From NCBI GenBank assembly GCA_025200525.1, contig CM045761.1:102276182-102340181 (forward strand): a stretch of DNA of 64,000 bases, given 5' to 3'. Positions 1-12,332 of this stretch are shown here, piece after piece. Made by a program: the position numbers and the translations under genes. Below the pieces are notes generated by a model. It saw only the letters and a list, made by a program, of their open reading frames with translations. It made no database searches and had not been told where the DNA came from. The stretch's first letter is position 1. Each line of letters opens with the position of its first letter. Source of the stretch: Camellia lanceoleosa. Taxonomy: Eukaryota; Streptophyta; Magnoliopsida; Ericales; Theaceae.

Positions 1-1372
1 CTAATTTAAAAATACTAAAGAATAAGAACTAAGTAACCCCAAACTAAAGCGCACTAACACGGCTCAACCTAACTCACCGTTACTCTTAAATATTACCTAA
101 GTTCATGTTCTTCAAGGTCTAAAATCACTCAAGACATGGGTTCAAATCGAAACTTAATTAAAAGTAACTTCAAGATAAAATAGAATTTTAAACTAGTTTT
201 CCCAATCTATTCGCTAACTTTGAAAATTAAAAACCCACTCCACGTTGTTCGAAAAATTCTAAAACCCTCCAGATATCAACTAATATATCCTAAGTTTCAT
301 ACCCAAATGGTTTCACTTGATTTTCTTATCAAAATAATTATCTACAATTAATTATATCTAAATAGGTTGTTTTCTACAGTACTTTAAATAAATTAATTGT
401 TCTCTTAGTATACATGAGCAATCAATGCAAGGCCAAAAAAGGTATGAAACTAGACTCGTAGCTGGCTCTAATGACGCTGATTTGATAATTTTCGGATTTA
501 TACCTAAAGAGAACAACACTCCCGAACTTACTGTTTAAAACTAGTTTTCTGGTCATGTTTGAACGCATCAGTTTATATAGATTTTGACTCCCAAAAATTA
601 TGAGAAAATTTAGATATGCAATTCAATATGTAATTAATCGACTATAAAAATTTCAGTTCAAAACTCATTCGTTTGATATGGTTTCTTGATTTTTAAAGTT
701 TGTGATTCTGTACAAACTTTTTGGACTAAGAATTACACCATTCATTATACATGAATTTAACTCCTTAGATTTCTTAACAGTATATATATACACAAATTAC
801 ATAAACCTACAACCTCCCTATCAATAAATTAAATCATAAAATAGAATAAGGATAAAGAACAAATATAAAATAAAGAAGAAAGTTAGAACCCTACCACACA
901 CCCAAAAGTTCTTTGATTGCAACTTCTTCTTCTTCTTTTTTCTTCTCTCAAAGTCTCTCCCGTGGCTGCTGTGTTGTTGCCCTATGTGGTGAACAAATAA
1001 CAGAGTAGGGTTTGTATTTATTTTATTTTATACTGGTGGTTGGATACACCTAAAACATGTGTAGGTCAAATATATAAATAAATATACAAAACATATATAT
1101 AAGTTATATGCAACTCAAATGGTAAGAGTCTTATATATATTAACCTTGTGGTCAAGAGTTCAAATCACACCCTCTATTCTATTTTTTTTTTTAAATAATA
1201 AACCTTATCTCTAAATTAAAGACTTTCATCATAAATTTATTTTAGGTTTAAAATTAATTAAAAGATCCACCAATAATATTTAATTTGCACTTTAGAATTC
1301 ACCACCAAAATATTTGAGATTGTAATATTACTATTTAATTATTTACTTAATTTTTATATTCGGGTTCTTACA
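1..1372 (-). repeat. Ty3/gypsy LTR, partial (runs off left edge)
   Basis: Read on the minus strand, this begins TGTAAGAACCCGAATATAA and aligns along its length with the plus-strand LTR at 14811-16130, including the downstream stretch containing the ATTATTGG and AAGTTACTTTTAATTAAG motifs. It is therefore the same LTR family in opposite orientation, with its far end outside the window. Just to its right, the minus strand reads CTTCGGGGGCATT, a plausible polypurine tract, so this looks like a 3' LTR with internal sequence to the right. No coding capacity is seen. Confidence 0.75.
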
Positions 1373-1386
1373 AATGCCCCCGAAGC
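1373..1386 (-). other. Polypurine-tract-like site next to gypsy LTR
   Basis: On the minus strand a G-rich run (TTCGGGGGCATT) directly abuts the TG start of the LTR. This is where plus-strand priming of a Ty3/gypsy element is expected. It supports reading 1-1372 as a 3' LTR rather than a solo LTR. The rest of that element is not recognisable to the right. Confidence 0.45.
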
Positions 1387-1420
1387 AAAATGCAAAAATG
1401 CATTCAAAGTTGCCTGTCCT

Positions 1421-1601
1421 CTCGAGCGTCCATTTCCCCGCTCGAGTAGAGAATGCTTGGTTCCAGAAGTTTGACCTGTCTGCAAATATGCTATGAGGCG
1501 TGTTTTTAAGCTCGAGCGTCCATTTCCCCGCTCGAGCGTACATCTTGGTTTGGAACACGTGATATAGAGTCCCCGCTCGAGCATCCATTCCTACGCTCGA
1601 G
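1421..1601. repeat. Three CTCGAG-N14-CTCGAG modules
   Basis: Three 26-bp modules sit at 1421-1446, 1511-1536 and 1576-1601. Each has two CTCGAG palindromes exactly 20 bp apart, and the flanks tend towards CGT after the first and CG before the second. The same spacing recurs inside an unrelated LTR at 33.8-34.1 kb. I do not know the function. Confidence 0.8.
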
Positions 1602-1619
1602 TAGACCTCGCGATTTCAG

Positions 1620-2170
1620 ATTCTATAAAAGTTCAAGTTGCTCCAAATCTAGGATTACGACTTCCAAATCTTCTTTGAGGGTTCTAGGGTTTATATCTGG
1701 AGTTTCTTTTCTAGTTTTCTTTTATGTTTAATTAAGTATTCAATTCATGGTTTAAGAAGGATACATCAAAGGATTGTTTGCTTATTCAACACAAAAGAGA
1801 GAGTTGTTCTTCGGTGGATTCTGGAGAATTTGAGCCTAAAGCTTTGGTGGATTCTAAAGTGGCTCATCATCATGATTCGACATTGGCGTTGTGGATTCAA
1901 CGTTGGGCAAGACAATTCCGAGGTGAAGACAGGGTTGGAAGGAGCACATTGGGGTCAGTTCAATTCGGGCGTAGATTCGCTAGGTAATTGAGAAAACACT
2001 TGTGTAATTCCTTTATATCTTCTTAGTGGATTGTTTTGTGGCTTTTACTCGTGGTTTTTTAATCACAATTGGAGGCACTCCAATTGTGGTTTTTCCACGT
2101 AAAATCATTGTGTTGATTTGTCTTGATTGTTTGATTGGGATTGATATTTACTGCTTAAAATTAATACATA
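1620..2170 (+). repeat. Ty1/copia LTR-like remnant
   Basis: The stretch has a TATA-like box (CTATAAAAG near 1624). It ends in a region with ACTTGTGTAATTCC, CTTAGTGGATTGTTTTGTGG and two CCACGTAAAA-type blocks, a pattern I associate with the 3' part of plant copia LTRs. No iMet PBS follows and no partner LTR is seen in the window, so it is a fragment or solo remnant. The identification rests on memory of the family style and is weak. Confidence 0.3.
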
Positions 2171-2566
2171 ATCACAAATCAATATCTAGGAGATTTCTAG
2201 ATTTTTCAATAGCATTGCAAAATGAAACGCAAGTCAAAGGTCAAGGTGATGTTGCATCTCAATCACAAGTCAAAGGCCAAGGTGTTGTTGCTTTTTAATG
2301 TGAACCACAAGTTAGAGGTTGCTTTATCTCATTTATTTTATTGTTTACTTATCTTCCTTTGATTTTTATACCTTGTATATGCCCGTGCCCATGAGGTTGC
2401 TTTATCTCATATATTTTATGGCACGTGCCTTGTATGTAATGAGTAGTCATGTCACACCAATGTCATGCCATTGTAGTGAATATTTTGCAGCGCATTGTCA
2501 ATCATTTTATCCTGTAGTTACTAGCCATGTCACATCATGTTGTCAAGTAGTGAGTAGTCAATTATA

Positions 2567-3115
2567 ATGTTAGGACATTTGGGCCACTTACAATATCTCG
2601 TTACCTATGTTCACGAGTTGCAACTAAAACCATCTAGTTTCAATATGGGTGAGATTTCCCGCCGGCAATCACCCAAACTAGATTATGCTGGTGGTTATAT
2701 TGATTTATTAGGAGACTAACATTTCTACATAGATGGGTTCTCGCTATATAGTTTAGAACCATTGAGAGATTACAATTGCGTTGCTTTCAAATGTCCATAC
2801 ATGGCAAGATATTTGGGAGTTCCAACTGACTTGTTTGCAAAATGAGTCAAATGTGAACACCATTGCTGTGATTTCTATTTGAAGGTGGCAAAGGCACGTT
2901 TCGTTGAGATGCTATGACAACACTCCTCGATTAGCGAGCTTGAAGTCTCACGTCAGCTACAAAGTGAGATTGATCAAATGATTCATTGTCTCAAAAGGCA
3001 TTTCACACACAAAAGAGGCAAAATAGGAATCCAAAGAGATGTATACCCTGTAAATGCTATCATGGAGCATCCTTCACTTGTGTCTAACCTTGAACTTTTT
3101 GATTACTCGGACTGA
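2567..3115 (+). pseudogene. Unrecognised broken reading frame
   Basis: One plus-strand frame reads through from an ATG at 2567 to a stop at 3113-3115. It is interrupted by in-frame stops after residue patterns YIDLLGD, DLFAK and RFVEML. Between the stops the translation looks protein-like, with few low-complexity runs and Cys/His-containing stretches (FKCPYMARYLGVP, VKCEHHCCDFYLK). I do not recognise the family. It could be a decayed host gene, a retroelement ORF or chance. Confidence 0.3.
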
Positions 3116-3747
3116 GATTTCTTATTTGAGCAAGGATTAAGACTCCATTTGTGTAATAAATTATGTCTATGGAGGAATCTTTGTAATAAAGTGGGTTATA
3201 AGTTCATTTATGTTTTGAGCAACAATTGAGTCTAAAAAGTTTAAAACGCTCAAATGTCTTTCGGATCTATGGAGAAATCTATGAAATCCTTTCTTTCTTT
3301 TTCCTCAACAAATATACAAAGATGGTAAGCATAACATCACTTGAAGGGATCTTGCTGATTCTACCCCACACTACCCCTAATATGTAATCTGGTGTGGCTA
3401 TTATTTCTTCACTGTATGAATTCCAAGGCATTTCCTACCACAATTATGAACTTTTAATTTTTGCTTAGTGCTTTTGCATTATCTATGAGTTTTGAGGTTC
3501 AAATTTAAATTTGCTAGTACAGACTATCCTTATATCTGTTGTTTAATCCTATACATTGTAGTATGCATTATAGGAAGTAGCTATAACTGGTACATAGTTT
3601 CCATTCTTACTCTGGGGCTACTAAAACAGAACCATTGTATCATTGCAACAACTGAATGTGTTACTTGGGATTGTTTACTTCACTAGCAAGATACACATAG
3701 TCCCCGTTTAATCCTATGTTTTCAAGCATAAAAATGTTATGTTAATT
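3116..3747. other. Probable old non-TE sequence, left flank of the copia insertion
   Basis: AT-rich sequence without recognisable ORF, LTR or repeat partner in the window. It ends at the left TSD (ATGTT, 3748-3752) of the SIRE element. Together with 19165-19895 it should be the pre-insertion locus. Nothing further can be supported. Confidence 0.4.
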
Positions 3748-3752
3748 ATGTT

Positions 3753-6700
3753 TGAAAAATTATAGTCCCATGATCTTGTGATTATTGCTTTAATAGATTC
3801 AAACCAACCGAGCTCAACAATAAAAGAAAGAACAAGGAGCAAACAAAACAAAAAGATTTTTTCATGGAAAAACTACAGTTGGAATCCACCAGCATGTGAT
3901 AAAAAAAAACCACGGACTCTCGGCCACAATAACAATCCACTATGAAGAAGAGTAATACAACAAATTTCTTACACCAACCAATCCAAGCACACGTGCTCCG
4001 TGACGCCCCGATTCTACACTATAGGTTGCAGTCAAGGGAGAGTCACTAGTGAGTCCTATGGTCAATAACCAAGTAAGATCCCAGATCGCCGGAGGAGTCA
4101 AAATAGCCTCCCTTCTAAGTCCAGCTTTCTTAGGCAGCGCACTGCCTTTTTGACAGATCTTACCAGGCATTGACACAAGGTCTCATAAGCAACGATAAGG
4201 TTCATACATAGAATATAAATACATAACAACCACATTTATATTTAATTCAAAAGATTGTTTCATTACATTACATCCCAATAGAAAGTTTAAACTCTACATG
4301 AGTTCTTACAAAATAACAAAAAGAAAATTTCTATTATTCCTAAGATAGCCAAAAGTCCTCGAAGGTTTCGGGCTCGTCGTCTCCAGCTACGAGTTCCGCT
4401 TCTTCACCTGGCATGATACTCCGTGAGCTTTGAATGCCCAGTAAACACACACACACCCCACCTATTTTTTCCAGTCCAATACACAATCACAATTATAGCA
4501 CCAAGTAGTAAAGCATGTTACTCAAATAAATGGATAAATAAATAAATAAATAAATGGTTAGGTTAGATGTCAGTAATCTATAAATCCCCCAAAGAGATTT
4601 CGTCCTCCCAACCACAAGAATCGGACGCGGATTATTCGGTATGCCCCCTCTTTTGCAGCTTTGTTGCAGAACTAACCTCAGATGCCTACCAACGGTTATA
4701 TACCGCGTAGTGCCAACCGTAGGGCCTCAAAAGAGACGGTAAAATAGGGCCTTGCCCAAATCCCTCCTCACACCAAACCACCTAGGGTCCGAATACAACT
4801 GCTCCGTTCAAGGGTTCCGAAAACCATTTGCGCAAGACTTTAACTTCAAAATAGGGAACGCATCCCAACAAACCATATATCACATATTCTCATCTTTTCA
4901 TTATTCAAGTGCTCGAAAACCCAATATCCACCCAATTAGGTTTCCCGTTGAATTAAGTGTTTTAAGTCAAGGTTAGTCCAACTAAACAATATAATAATAT
5001 CCACATAAGCATGCATCCTCAAGATAAGAAAGATAAATAACATAACACGCACATACAACATCTTGCCAAGATATGATCATAAGCCATTAAACATTTTCAT
5101 GAATACAAGGGCGCAAAACATCCATACATAACAAATTTCCAGATTTAGCATCACGTGAAGATTAATACGAAAGGACTACTTTAGATCATCCACCGAACTC
5201 GGTCTTCCTATGGTTCGTAAAGAATTTGATCTAGTTTCTAGAACATTTTTCGGAAATGGGTTTGCTTTTCCAGATTTTAAGTTATTTAGAAAATAGTCCA
5301 GCGCTGTCCAGAATCTGTCCAGATCCGTCGACCGTTATGAAAACTTGATTTTCTTTCAAACCTCTTAATGTTTTTCGATGAAACCAATTTTAGTTGAAAT
5401 CTAACTCCTTAAGGAAGGTTTTGATATAAAATAGAGTTCTAGAATATTTTTTTACATTTTTCTGGAATTTTTGAAAGTGGGCTGCAAAAACAGATTCTAA
5501 GGTAGACTGTCCAAAACATGAAGATTTGTGAGAAAAGGGTTCCACCAAGGGAAAGTTTTCATTTCTTTTGTGAATAAAATATGCTAACTATCATATATTT
5601 AACTCAGGAAATTTGTTTGAAGGAGTGCCTTTGCAAAGTTGAGAGAATGGTACAAAAAAATGGTTTTGGACCAAAATGGGGAAAATACAAGAGAGATGGA
5701 ACCAATACTCAAATCTTAGCATTTTTAACATAAGAACTCTTTAATAACAGATCTGAAACACATTATTTAGAAACATGTATTAAAAGAAGGAAAATAAAAG
5801 AGAAGGTTGTGTTTGTGGCTTACCCTCCAAGCTTTGCACAAGAAACTCTCTTTTCTTCCTCCTTCTTCTCCTCTAGATTTCTCTTCCTTGCTCTCCTCAC
5901 TCTCTCTAACCAAAATGTGTGTGAGTGAGTGTGTTGTGTGTATTTGCAAGCTAGGGGGGTGTGTTGATATTTATAGGCAATTTGATGTAAAAGGACAAAA
6001 AGGCCCATTAGTTGAAAATGGATGGAAAAGTTAGGATCTTGCTTGGTGTCAAAAGGGATAGGAGTAACTAAGGTGCTAAATCATAAGTCTAGGCATCAAT
6101 TAGTTGATTTTTAGTTGAAAGGTAACTAGTCTTGAGATTTGCAACCTAGGTCTAGGTCACTAGGTTTGGGTTTCCTAGAATTTCATAATCATGGTTCTTG
6201 AAAATTGGTTTCTCACTTTCTTCTAGGAAGGCTAGCCATAGGGAAGGGTGAAGGGAAATTTCTTTATTATTTTATGTCTAGGCACACTCCTCTAGGTGTA
6301 TATATGTATATATATTACAAGATTGATGGTACTAATAATATTAGGGTACATGTCCTAGTTTTTGTGGTTTATTTTGAATTTAATAAAGAAGTAAGGGCTT
6401 GGTGTTAAATACATGTAATTTATGTAGAATTAAATTAGGTTAGGGAACCTAATCCGGCTAGGAAAATTCCTGTTTTGAAAAAAAGAAAATAAAAAAATTG
6501 CTAACCGACAAGATTCGAAATAATTCAAGTAATCGAGGGCTTTAAGAAAATAATTCAACATTAGGGTTTTTAAAGTGAATACATATTTTGGAGGCTTCAC
6601 ATGCTCGCTCAAGACCTACAAGTAACTGAACTCTATCCTTCAATCTATGGATATTCGCCTTCACTAGAGAGATGTCGAATCCACGACACACTCACTCGTC

Positions 6701-7572
6701 AAGAATACTCATGAACTATTTTGTCATTTTGGTTTAGACTTGATGATTTTCATGAAAGAACAAATGAGAATGAGTCATCAAGCAAACATGAGAGAAATAT
6801 TAACAATGTAACCTCACTACAGCTCTCTCTCAAAAAGACACTTGAAATACAGACACAAGGGATCCCAAAAACACCATGGAACAAGCAAGGTATTTATACA
6901 CATTTCACCATCACGAGCGCAACCCACTTGGTCGCAAGCATGAGCTACTGGTCGCAGACACAAGACCCCTTCGCAAGTTATAGAGAAAAACTTTTGGGAG
7001 CCAATTTCCCGCGGCGTGTTCGTGGCCTGGTCACTGCCGCAATTATGCATGGTAGACAAGTTGCAATTTCTGACTTTTGCAGAACCTTTTCTCCACATTT
7101 TGAGCCACGATTTCCTTCTTTCTTTTACCAAACAAACAGCCTCCTTTTTTCGCCATCCTTGTCAAAAAGTCTATGCATCAAGCCACATGTTGATTAATCT
7201 AAAATATCAATCCAAGAAAGATATTACTAGATAATAATCATGATATGAGCCATGATTTCTCCCATGCTTTGTCATCCTATCTTGCAGGTACACAGCCTCA
7301 TTTCTTACTCCATTTTCTGCTCATTCAACCATGCTTTGCCACTCTTTCCACAAAAAAAACATACTTTGATTATTCCAAGATAGATAATCAACAAACAACA
7401 CACACATGGTATAAGCCACATTTTTTGTCAAACATATCAAACTAAATCTCGATTTAATTATTCCAATAAAGATAATATAAAAACAATAAACAAAATGAAA
7501 TAATAATAAATCGATTTTGTCAAGAAAGGAATTTTCTAAAATAAAAAAACTCGTAGGATACAAATCCTACTC
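3753..7572 (-). repeat. SIRE 3' LTR, split by a solo LTR
   Basis: The segments 3753-3998 and 6602-7572 align in order with the uninterrupted LTR at 17965-19159. They share the TGAAAAATTATAGTCCCATG edge, the GACCTACAAGTAACTGA segment and the AGGATACAAATCCTA end. The break is explained by the gypsy solo LTR at 3999-6601. The internal edge is followed by a polypurine tract on the minus strand. Confidence 0.88.
3999..6601 (-). mobile_element. Solo gypsy-type LTR in the SIRE 3' LTR
   Basis: A 2.6 kb block interrupts the SIRE LTR with perfect 5-bp TSDs TGCTC (3994-3998 and 6602-6606). On the minus strand it starts TGTGAAGCC and ends GGGGCGTCACG, close to the TGTGA...GTCACA style of plant gypsy LTRs; the final base looks mutated from A to G. 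No internal coding sequence, PBS or PPT is present, so it is a solo LTR left by LTR-LTR recombination. It contains an AAATAAATAAATAAATAAAT microsatellite near 4535. Confidence 0.78.
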
Positions 7573-8940
7573 TCCCTTTGGCAATTCTGAGACAAAACCC
7601 AGTATTTCATCTCTACAAGAAACGTGAATTCAAGAGATGCAATTGCATTATGAAATACCATTATACTCAACAACAGATATTGCATAAATCCAAAAGAAAA
7701 TACCCACACAAATACCTACTCCCCCTTTTTGTCTAAAATTGACAAAGGGAAACATAACCAAAACAACCAAGTGCTAGATGAAGAACACAAAACAAAACTA
7801 GATGAAAAAAAGAACAATTGCATCTCATCTTGAAAGTAAGCTGAGAAGCTTGCATCAAAAACAGCTGGTCTTGAAAAGACAGTCTTTGCTCCCCTTCAAC
7901 TTGCTTACCAGCAATGTGCTCCCCCTTAACAGATGCACCTCAAAGCAACACAACAAAGGGACCCAAAACAAGACTCAAGAGAATAGCAAAAAGACACAAA
8001 CCTAGAAGATGAAAAAATTGAGAGAGAGATGAAAATTGAACCAAAAAAAAGATAAGACATACTATACAGTTTAAAAACACACCAACAAGATGAGAATTGT
8101 GGATCCTGTGCTCACACAGAGTATAATCAAACTAAGTGTTTTAAGCAAATATGACAATGTTCAAGAGATGGGCTAAACTACTCATTTTTATGACAATGAT
8201 AAAAGATGAAAATATTGAATCCCATATAAAGTGTGTTGTGTGAAAGGACCACCAAGTTTAACACTGTCATAAAGATAGTAACATGAATTTTTCACATCAC
8301 AAATTATGGCACTCTGCTTATTGGATGTTAGTCTTCTTCCGGTCAATGTATGATTTAGTGAGCTTTACCATTTCAAAGATTCATCCCCACTGTTCTTCCT
8401 TCCTTTCTCTCTTTTTTTTTTTTTTAAATAAGGTAAGGGAACAAAATGTTTGTCATATGCAGCTTTCACACTACAAAGAGGTAGCTAAATCCGTGAAACA
8501 TGAATTTTATTCTCTGAATCATGACAACTATAACACACTCAATCATGTAGCCCTTTCCTTGGCCTTTCATGAAAACACAAAGTAAGTTTTTGCTCTTCTC
8601 ATCATATATCAGTCATTTGAACCTAGACAATCCTCAAGAGATGAGAACACAATCATGAAGAACATTATCAGAATCTCTCATAATCAAACGCTAAACTTTT
8701 AGTCCTCTTGAGAATGTGTATGGAATGAGATCAAAATTTCATCAATCCTCAATCTTTCAAAACAAAGTGAATCACACACAGAATGATCAAATCATTTTTT
8801 GCAAAACTCAAAAAACAAATTAAGAACACAAGATTCATTTTGAGGAAAAACGAGAGAATCATTCAATGAGCAAAACCCTTAAAGACTTTCTAAGGTATTC
8901 AAACCTGAGTAGATCTAGAGGTTTAGTGAAAATATTAGCT
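7573..8940 (-). other. SIRE region between RNase H and 3' LTR, no ORF
   Basis: SIRE-clade elements can carry an extra envelope-like ORF here. In this copy the interval is about 1.4 kb, AT-rich and full of stops on both strands, and I find no recognisable protein. A purine run on the minus strand at 7573-7583 abuts the LTR and is the likely PPT. Confidence 0.6.
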
Positions 8941-10640
8941 TTTTTATTTGACTAACTCAAGAATAAAATGATGATGAATGTCAATGTGTTTTGTACGTGA
9001 GTGTTGGATAGGATTTTTGGAATTATTGATAGCACTTGTGTTATCACAAAAGAGATTTTATGTTGGTCCAAACCGTAGTCATGAAGCATTTCCTTCGTCC
9101 AGAGCATTTGTGCACAGCAACTTCCAGTAGCAGTGTATTCTGCTTCGACGGTGAAGAGAGAAATGACATTTTGCTTTTTGCTATGCCAAGACACCAAGTT
9201 GTGACCAATGTAAAAACAACCCCCTGATGTGCTTTTTCGATCATCAACACATCCTGCCTAATCAGTATCAGTAAACCCGATAATATCAACTGAGGAGTCA
9301 AAAGAGTCCCAGATCCCGAATCCTAAAGTTCCATTTACATATTTAATGATGCGTTTTACAGCAAATAAATGAGACTCTTTAGGACAAGACTGATATGGAG
9401 CACACACCCCAACACTGAAACAGATATTAGGATGACTCACTGTGAAATACAACAGACTTCAAATCCTGCTTCTATACAGTGTAGGATTAACATCTTTACC
9501 GGTATCATCTTTAGACAACTTAACACTAGTGCTCATGGGTGTCCGTGCATGCTTAGTGAACTCAAGACCAAATTTAGACACAAGATTCTTAGCATATTTG
9601 GTTTGAGACACAAACATTCCATTACACAATTGTTTGATTTGAAGACCCAAGAAGTAAGACAACTCACCATCATAGTCATTTCAAATTCAAGTGTAATGCA
9701 TTCAGAAAAATATGTCACGAGAGATTCCAAAGTTAATCCAAACACAATATCATCCACATAAATTTAGGCAACAAAAATGTGATCCTTGGTTCTTTTAACA
9801 AACAATGTTTTGTCTACCTTGCCCCTTTGAAACTCATTATCAACAAGAAAATATGTCAATCTCTCATACCAAGCTCTAGAGGCCTGTTTTAGACCATAAA
9901 GAGTTTTGTCTAATTTGTAGACATGGGAAGGGTGATGTGGATCCTCATATCCTTTAGGTTGTTCAACGTAAACTTCTTCTTTGAGAAATCCATTCAAGAA
10001 TGCACTTTTGACATCCATTAGATATAATTTAAACCCAAGGTAGCATGCAATGGCAAAAAGAATTCTAATAGATTCAAGACATGTAACAAGGGCAAGCGTC
10101 TCATCATAATCCACACCCTCAACTTGAGTATATCCCTAAGCTACGAACCTAGCCTTGTTTCGAATGACTATACCATTTTCATTAGATTTATTTTTGAAAA
10201 TCCATTTAGTATCTATCATATTGGTATCTTTAGGTCTAGAAACAAAAGTCCAAACTTCGTTTCGCTCAAATTGGATAAGTTCATCATGCATAGCATTTAT
10301 CCAAAAATCATCATATAAAGCTTCTTTTTACATTTTTAGGCTCAATCATCGACACATAAAAAAATGAGATACCTCTTCCCGAAGTTGTTTTCGGGTTTTC
10401 ATCCAGTCGGTGACATTACCTATCACTTGTTGCAAAAGATGATTATGCTTTACCCTTGATGATGGCTCCAATGTCAAAGTTGAACAGGATGATGATTCTG
10501 GACATACTTCATTTTGAACTTCTTTACTTTTCTCATGAGTTGAAACCTCCATAATTTCTTTGTTTGATGTTTCAGTTTTCTCATGCTCAATTGGCACGAT
10601 GTCATTTACAAGATCTCCACTTTGTTCCATATCTTCACAT
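8941..10640 (-). pseudogene. SIRE reverse transcriptase / RNase H, broken
   Basis: Minus-strand fragments give successive copia RT and RNase H motifs: a linker (10346-10630), an RT start around 10115-10345, DVKSAFLNG and LYGLKQASRAWYE at 9764-10114, YVDD directly after a stop near 9763, YFLGLQI at 9459-9662, and the RNase H end with SWHSKKQNVISLFTVEAEY at 8952-9197. The RT YVDD box itself is kept. Several stops sit where the family has Gln (CAA to TAA), for example just before YVDD and before GYTQ. Frameshifts separate the blocks, so no functional enzyme is encoded. Confidence 0.85.
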
Positions 10641-11560
10641 TAGGCTGTACAACTTCCTGCATCATCTACAATCACATTTATGGATTCCATAACAGTTGAT
10701 GTGCGAAAGTTATAAACACGAAAAACACGACTTGTAGTGGAATAACCAAGAAAATTACCTTCATCGCTCCTAGAATCAAATTTATCCAATTGTTCTCTAT
10801 CTTTGTAGATGTAACATTTGCTTCCAAAAGTTTTGAAATATTTGACATTTGGTTTTACTCCTTTCCAGAGCTCATAAGGAGTGTGCAAAGTTTCAAGCCT
10901 CAAATACACACGATATTTGACATAGCAAGTAGTATTAATAGCTTCGGCCCAAAATTTGAGAGGGAGTTTCTGGTTAATGAGCATGACCCTAGCCATTTCT
11001 TGAACATCATTTTTCCTCTCAACTATTCCATTTTGTTAAGGAGTTATGGGAGCGAAAAATTCATGTTTACTGTGCAAATCACAATAATTCAAAAAAGAAC
11101 TATTTCAAATTCACGACCATGATCTATTCAGATTCTTATGATTTGCCCAATAACCCACCCTTGTTCATTCTGAATTTTATGGACCAAAGATTTGAAAGCC
11201 TCAAAAGTTTCAGATTTTTCTTTCAAAAACATTGCCCAAGTAAAACAAAAATAAAATTAAAAAATAAAATAAAATAAAAATAAAATCATCAACAGGTAAG
11301 AAAAGATACCTTTTACCTCCAATGCTTTCGATTTATGTTGTTCCCATTAAATCCATGTGAACAAGCTCAAGGGGGCGCTTGGTTGCCAAATGATTCATCT
11401 TTTTATGAGAAGTTTTGGTTTGCTTACTCAATTGGCATGATCTGCACACAGTGTTGGTTGGTTATCCCAATTTAGAAATGCCTCGAACAAGTTCTTTGTT
11501 GGCCACTTTGGCTAGACCTTTGAAATTAATATGTCCAAGCCGTTGATGCCAAAGATCAAC
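10640..11560 (-). pseudogene. SIRE integrase, broken
   Basis: The minus strand carries a copia integrase in pieces. Near 11330-11450 are a CxxC zinc-motif part (CRSCQLSKQTK) and the first core Asp context (HMDLMG). The second core Asp context, DHGREFE, lies near 11110 after a stop. The C-terminal region at 10640-10996 shows PLKFWAEAINTTCY, TPYELW and the FGSKCY motif. An AT-rich A/T simple stretch (11240-11290) disrupts the core. It lies between protease and RT, the copia order, which separates it from gypsy elements. Confidence 0.8.
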
Positions 11561-11565
11561 ATTGC

Positions 11566-12245
11566 TCATGATGGCTGAATGACAAGGTCATTTATGGAAT
11601 GAATCCCATAACAATTGTCAGATGTGAGAATTCCATGAATCACTGTATTTCCTTGTAAATCCAAAATTTGACATTTGTCTTTTGAAAATAAAACCTCATG
11701 ATGTGATTCGCACATTTGACTAATGCTAATCAAATTTGCCTTGAGTCCATCCATAAGTAAAACATTATCAAGTTTTGGTAGTCCGAAAGCACTTATAAAT
11801 CCCTTACCAATGGCCTTAGAAGTACTACCGTCTCCAAATGTGACATGACCTCCTTCAAAACGATTGATCATGGTAAAAAATGATTTGTCACCAGACATGT
11901 GACGTAAACAACCACTATCAAGGAAACACATACTAGTGTCATGAGCCTTAAGGGCGGTGTGAACCACAAAACATATTAAGTCACTTTTTCTAATACAAAT
12001 CGCTCTAGTTTTGTTGTGAGGAGTTTCAACAAAATTATGTTTTGATATGAAAGATTGTCTCCCCACCCAGGAAGTATTAGAATTTCTATTACTTCTTCTA
12101 ACAAAACCATACAAATCAAAGCAATAAGGATGTATGTGATTGGTCTTACCACAATGATGACATACATGTCATTTTTCTTTCTAGGTATATGAGCAACAAG
12201 AGGAGTAGTAAGAGTATTACCTTTTGCAGCGACAAACCCTTGCAC
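11566..12245 (-). pseudogene. SIRE protease and gag-pol junction
   Basis: The minus-strand frame contains a copia-type aspartic protease. The family motif DSG is present (FLDSGCLRHMSGD), followed by VTFGDGS and the downstream NLISISQMC motif. It follows the gag zinc-knuckle region and precedes integrase. The frame is open from 12114 to 11566 but is cut off from gag by frameshifts, so it is a remnant. Confidence 0.82.
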
Positions 12246-12332
12246 TCCTTGACAATTGGCTAAGGTGGAAAACTTGGATTCAGAGTTGACAACTTTGATT
12301 TAGCCTAGACCGCTCTTATCAAAACCCATTTG

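Noticed and set aside
6721..7197. Plus-strand frame of 158 codons, repeated in part at 18368-18824
   Set aside because: Both lie in SIRE LTRs and the frames differ between the two copies; chance ORFs.
7573..8940. Envelope-like ORF expected in SIRE elements
   Set aside because: The interval is short and stop-rich and shows no membrane segment or family motif.
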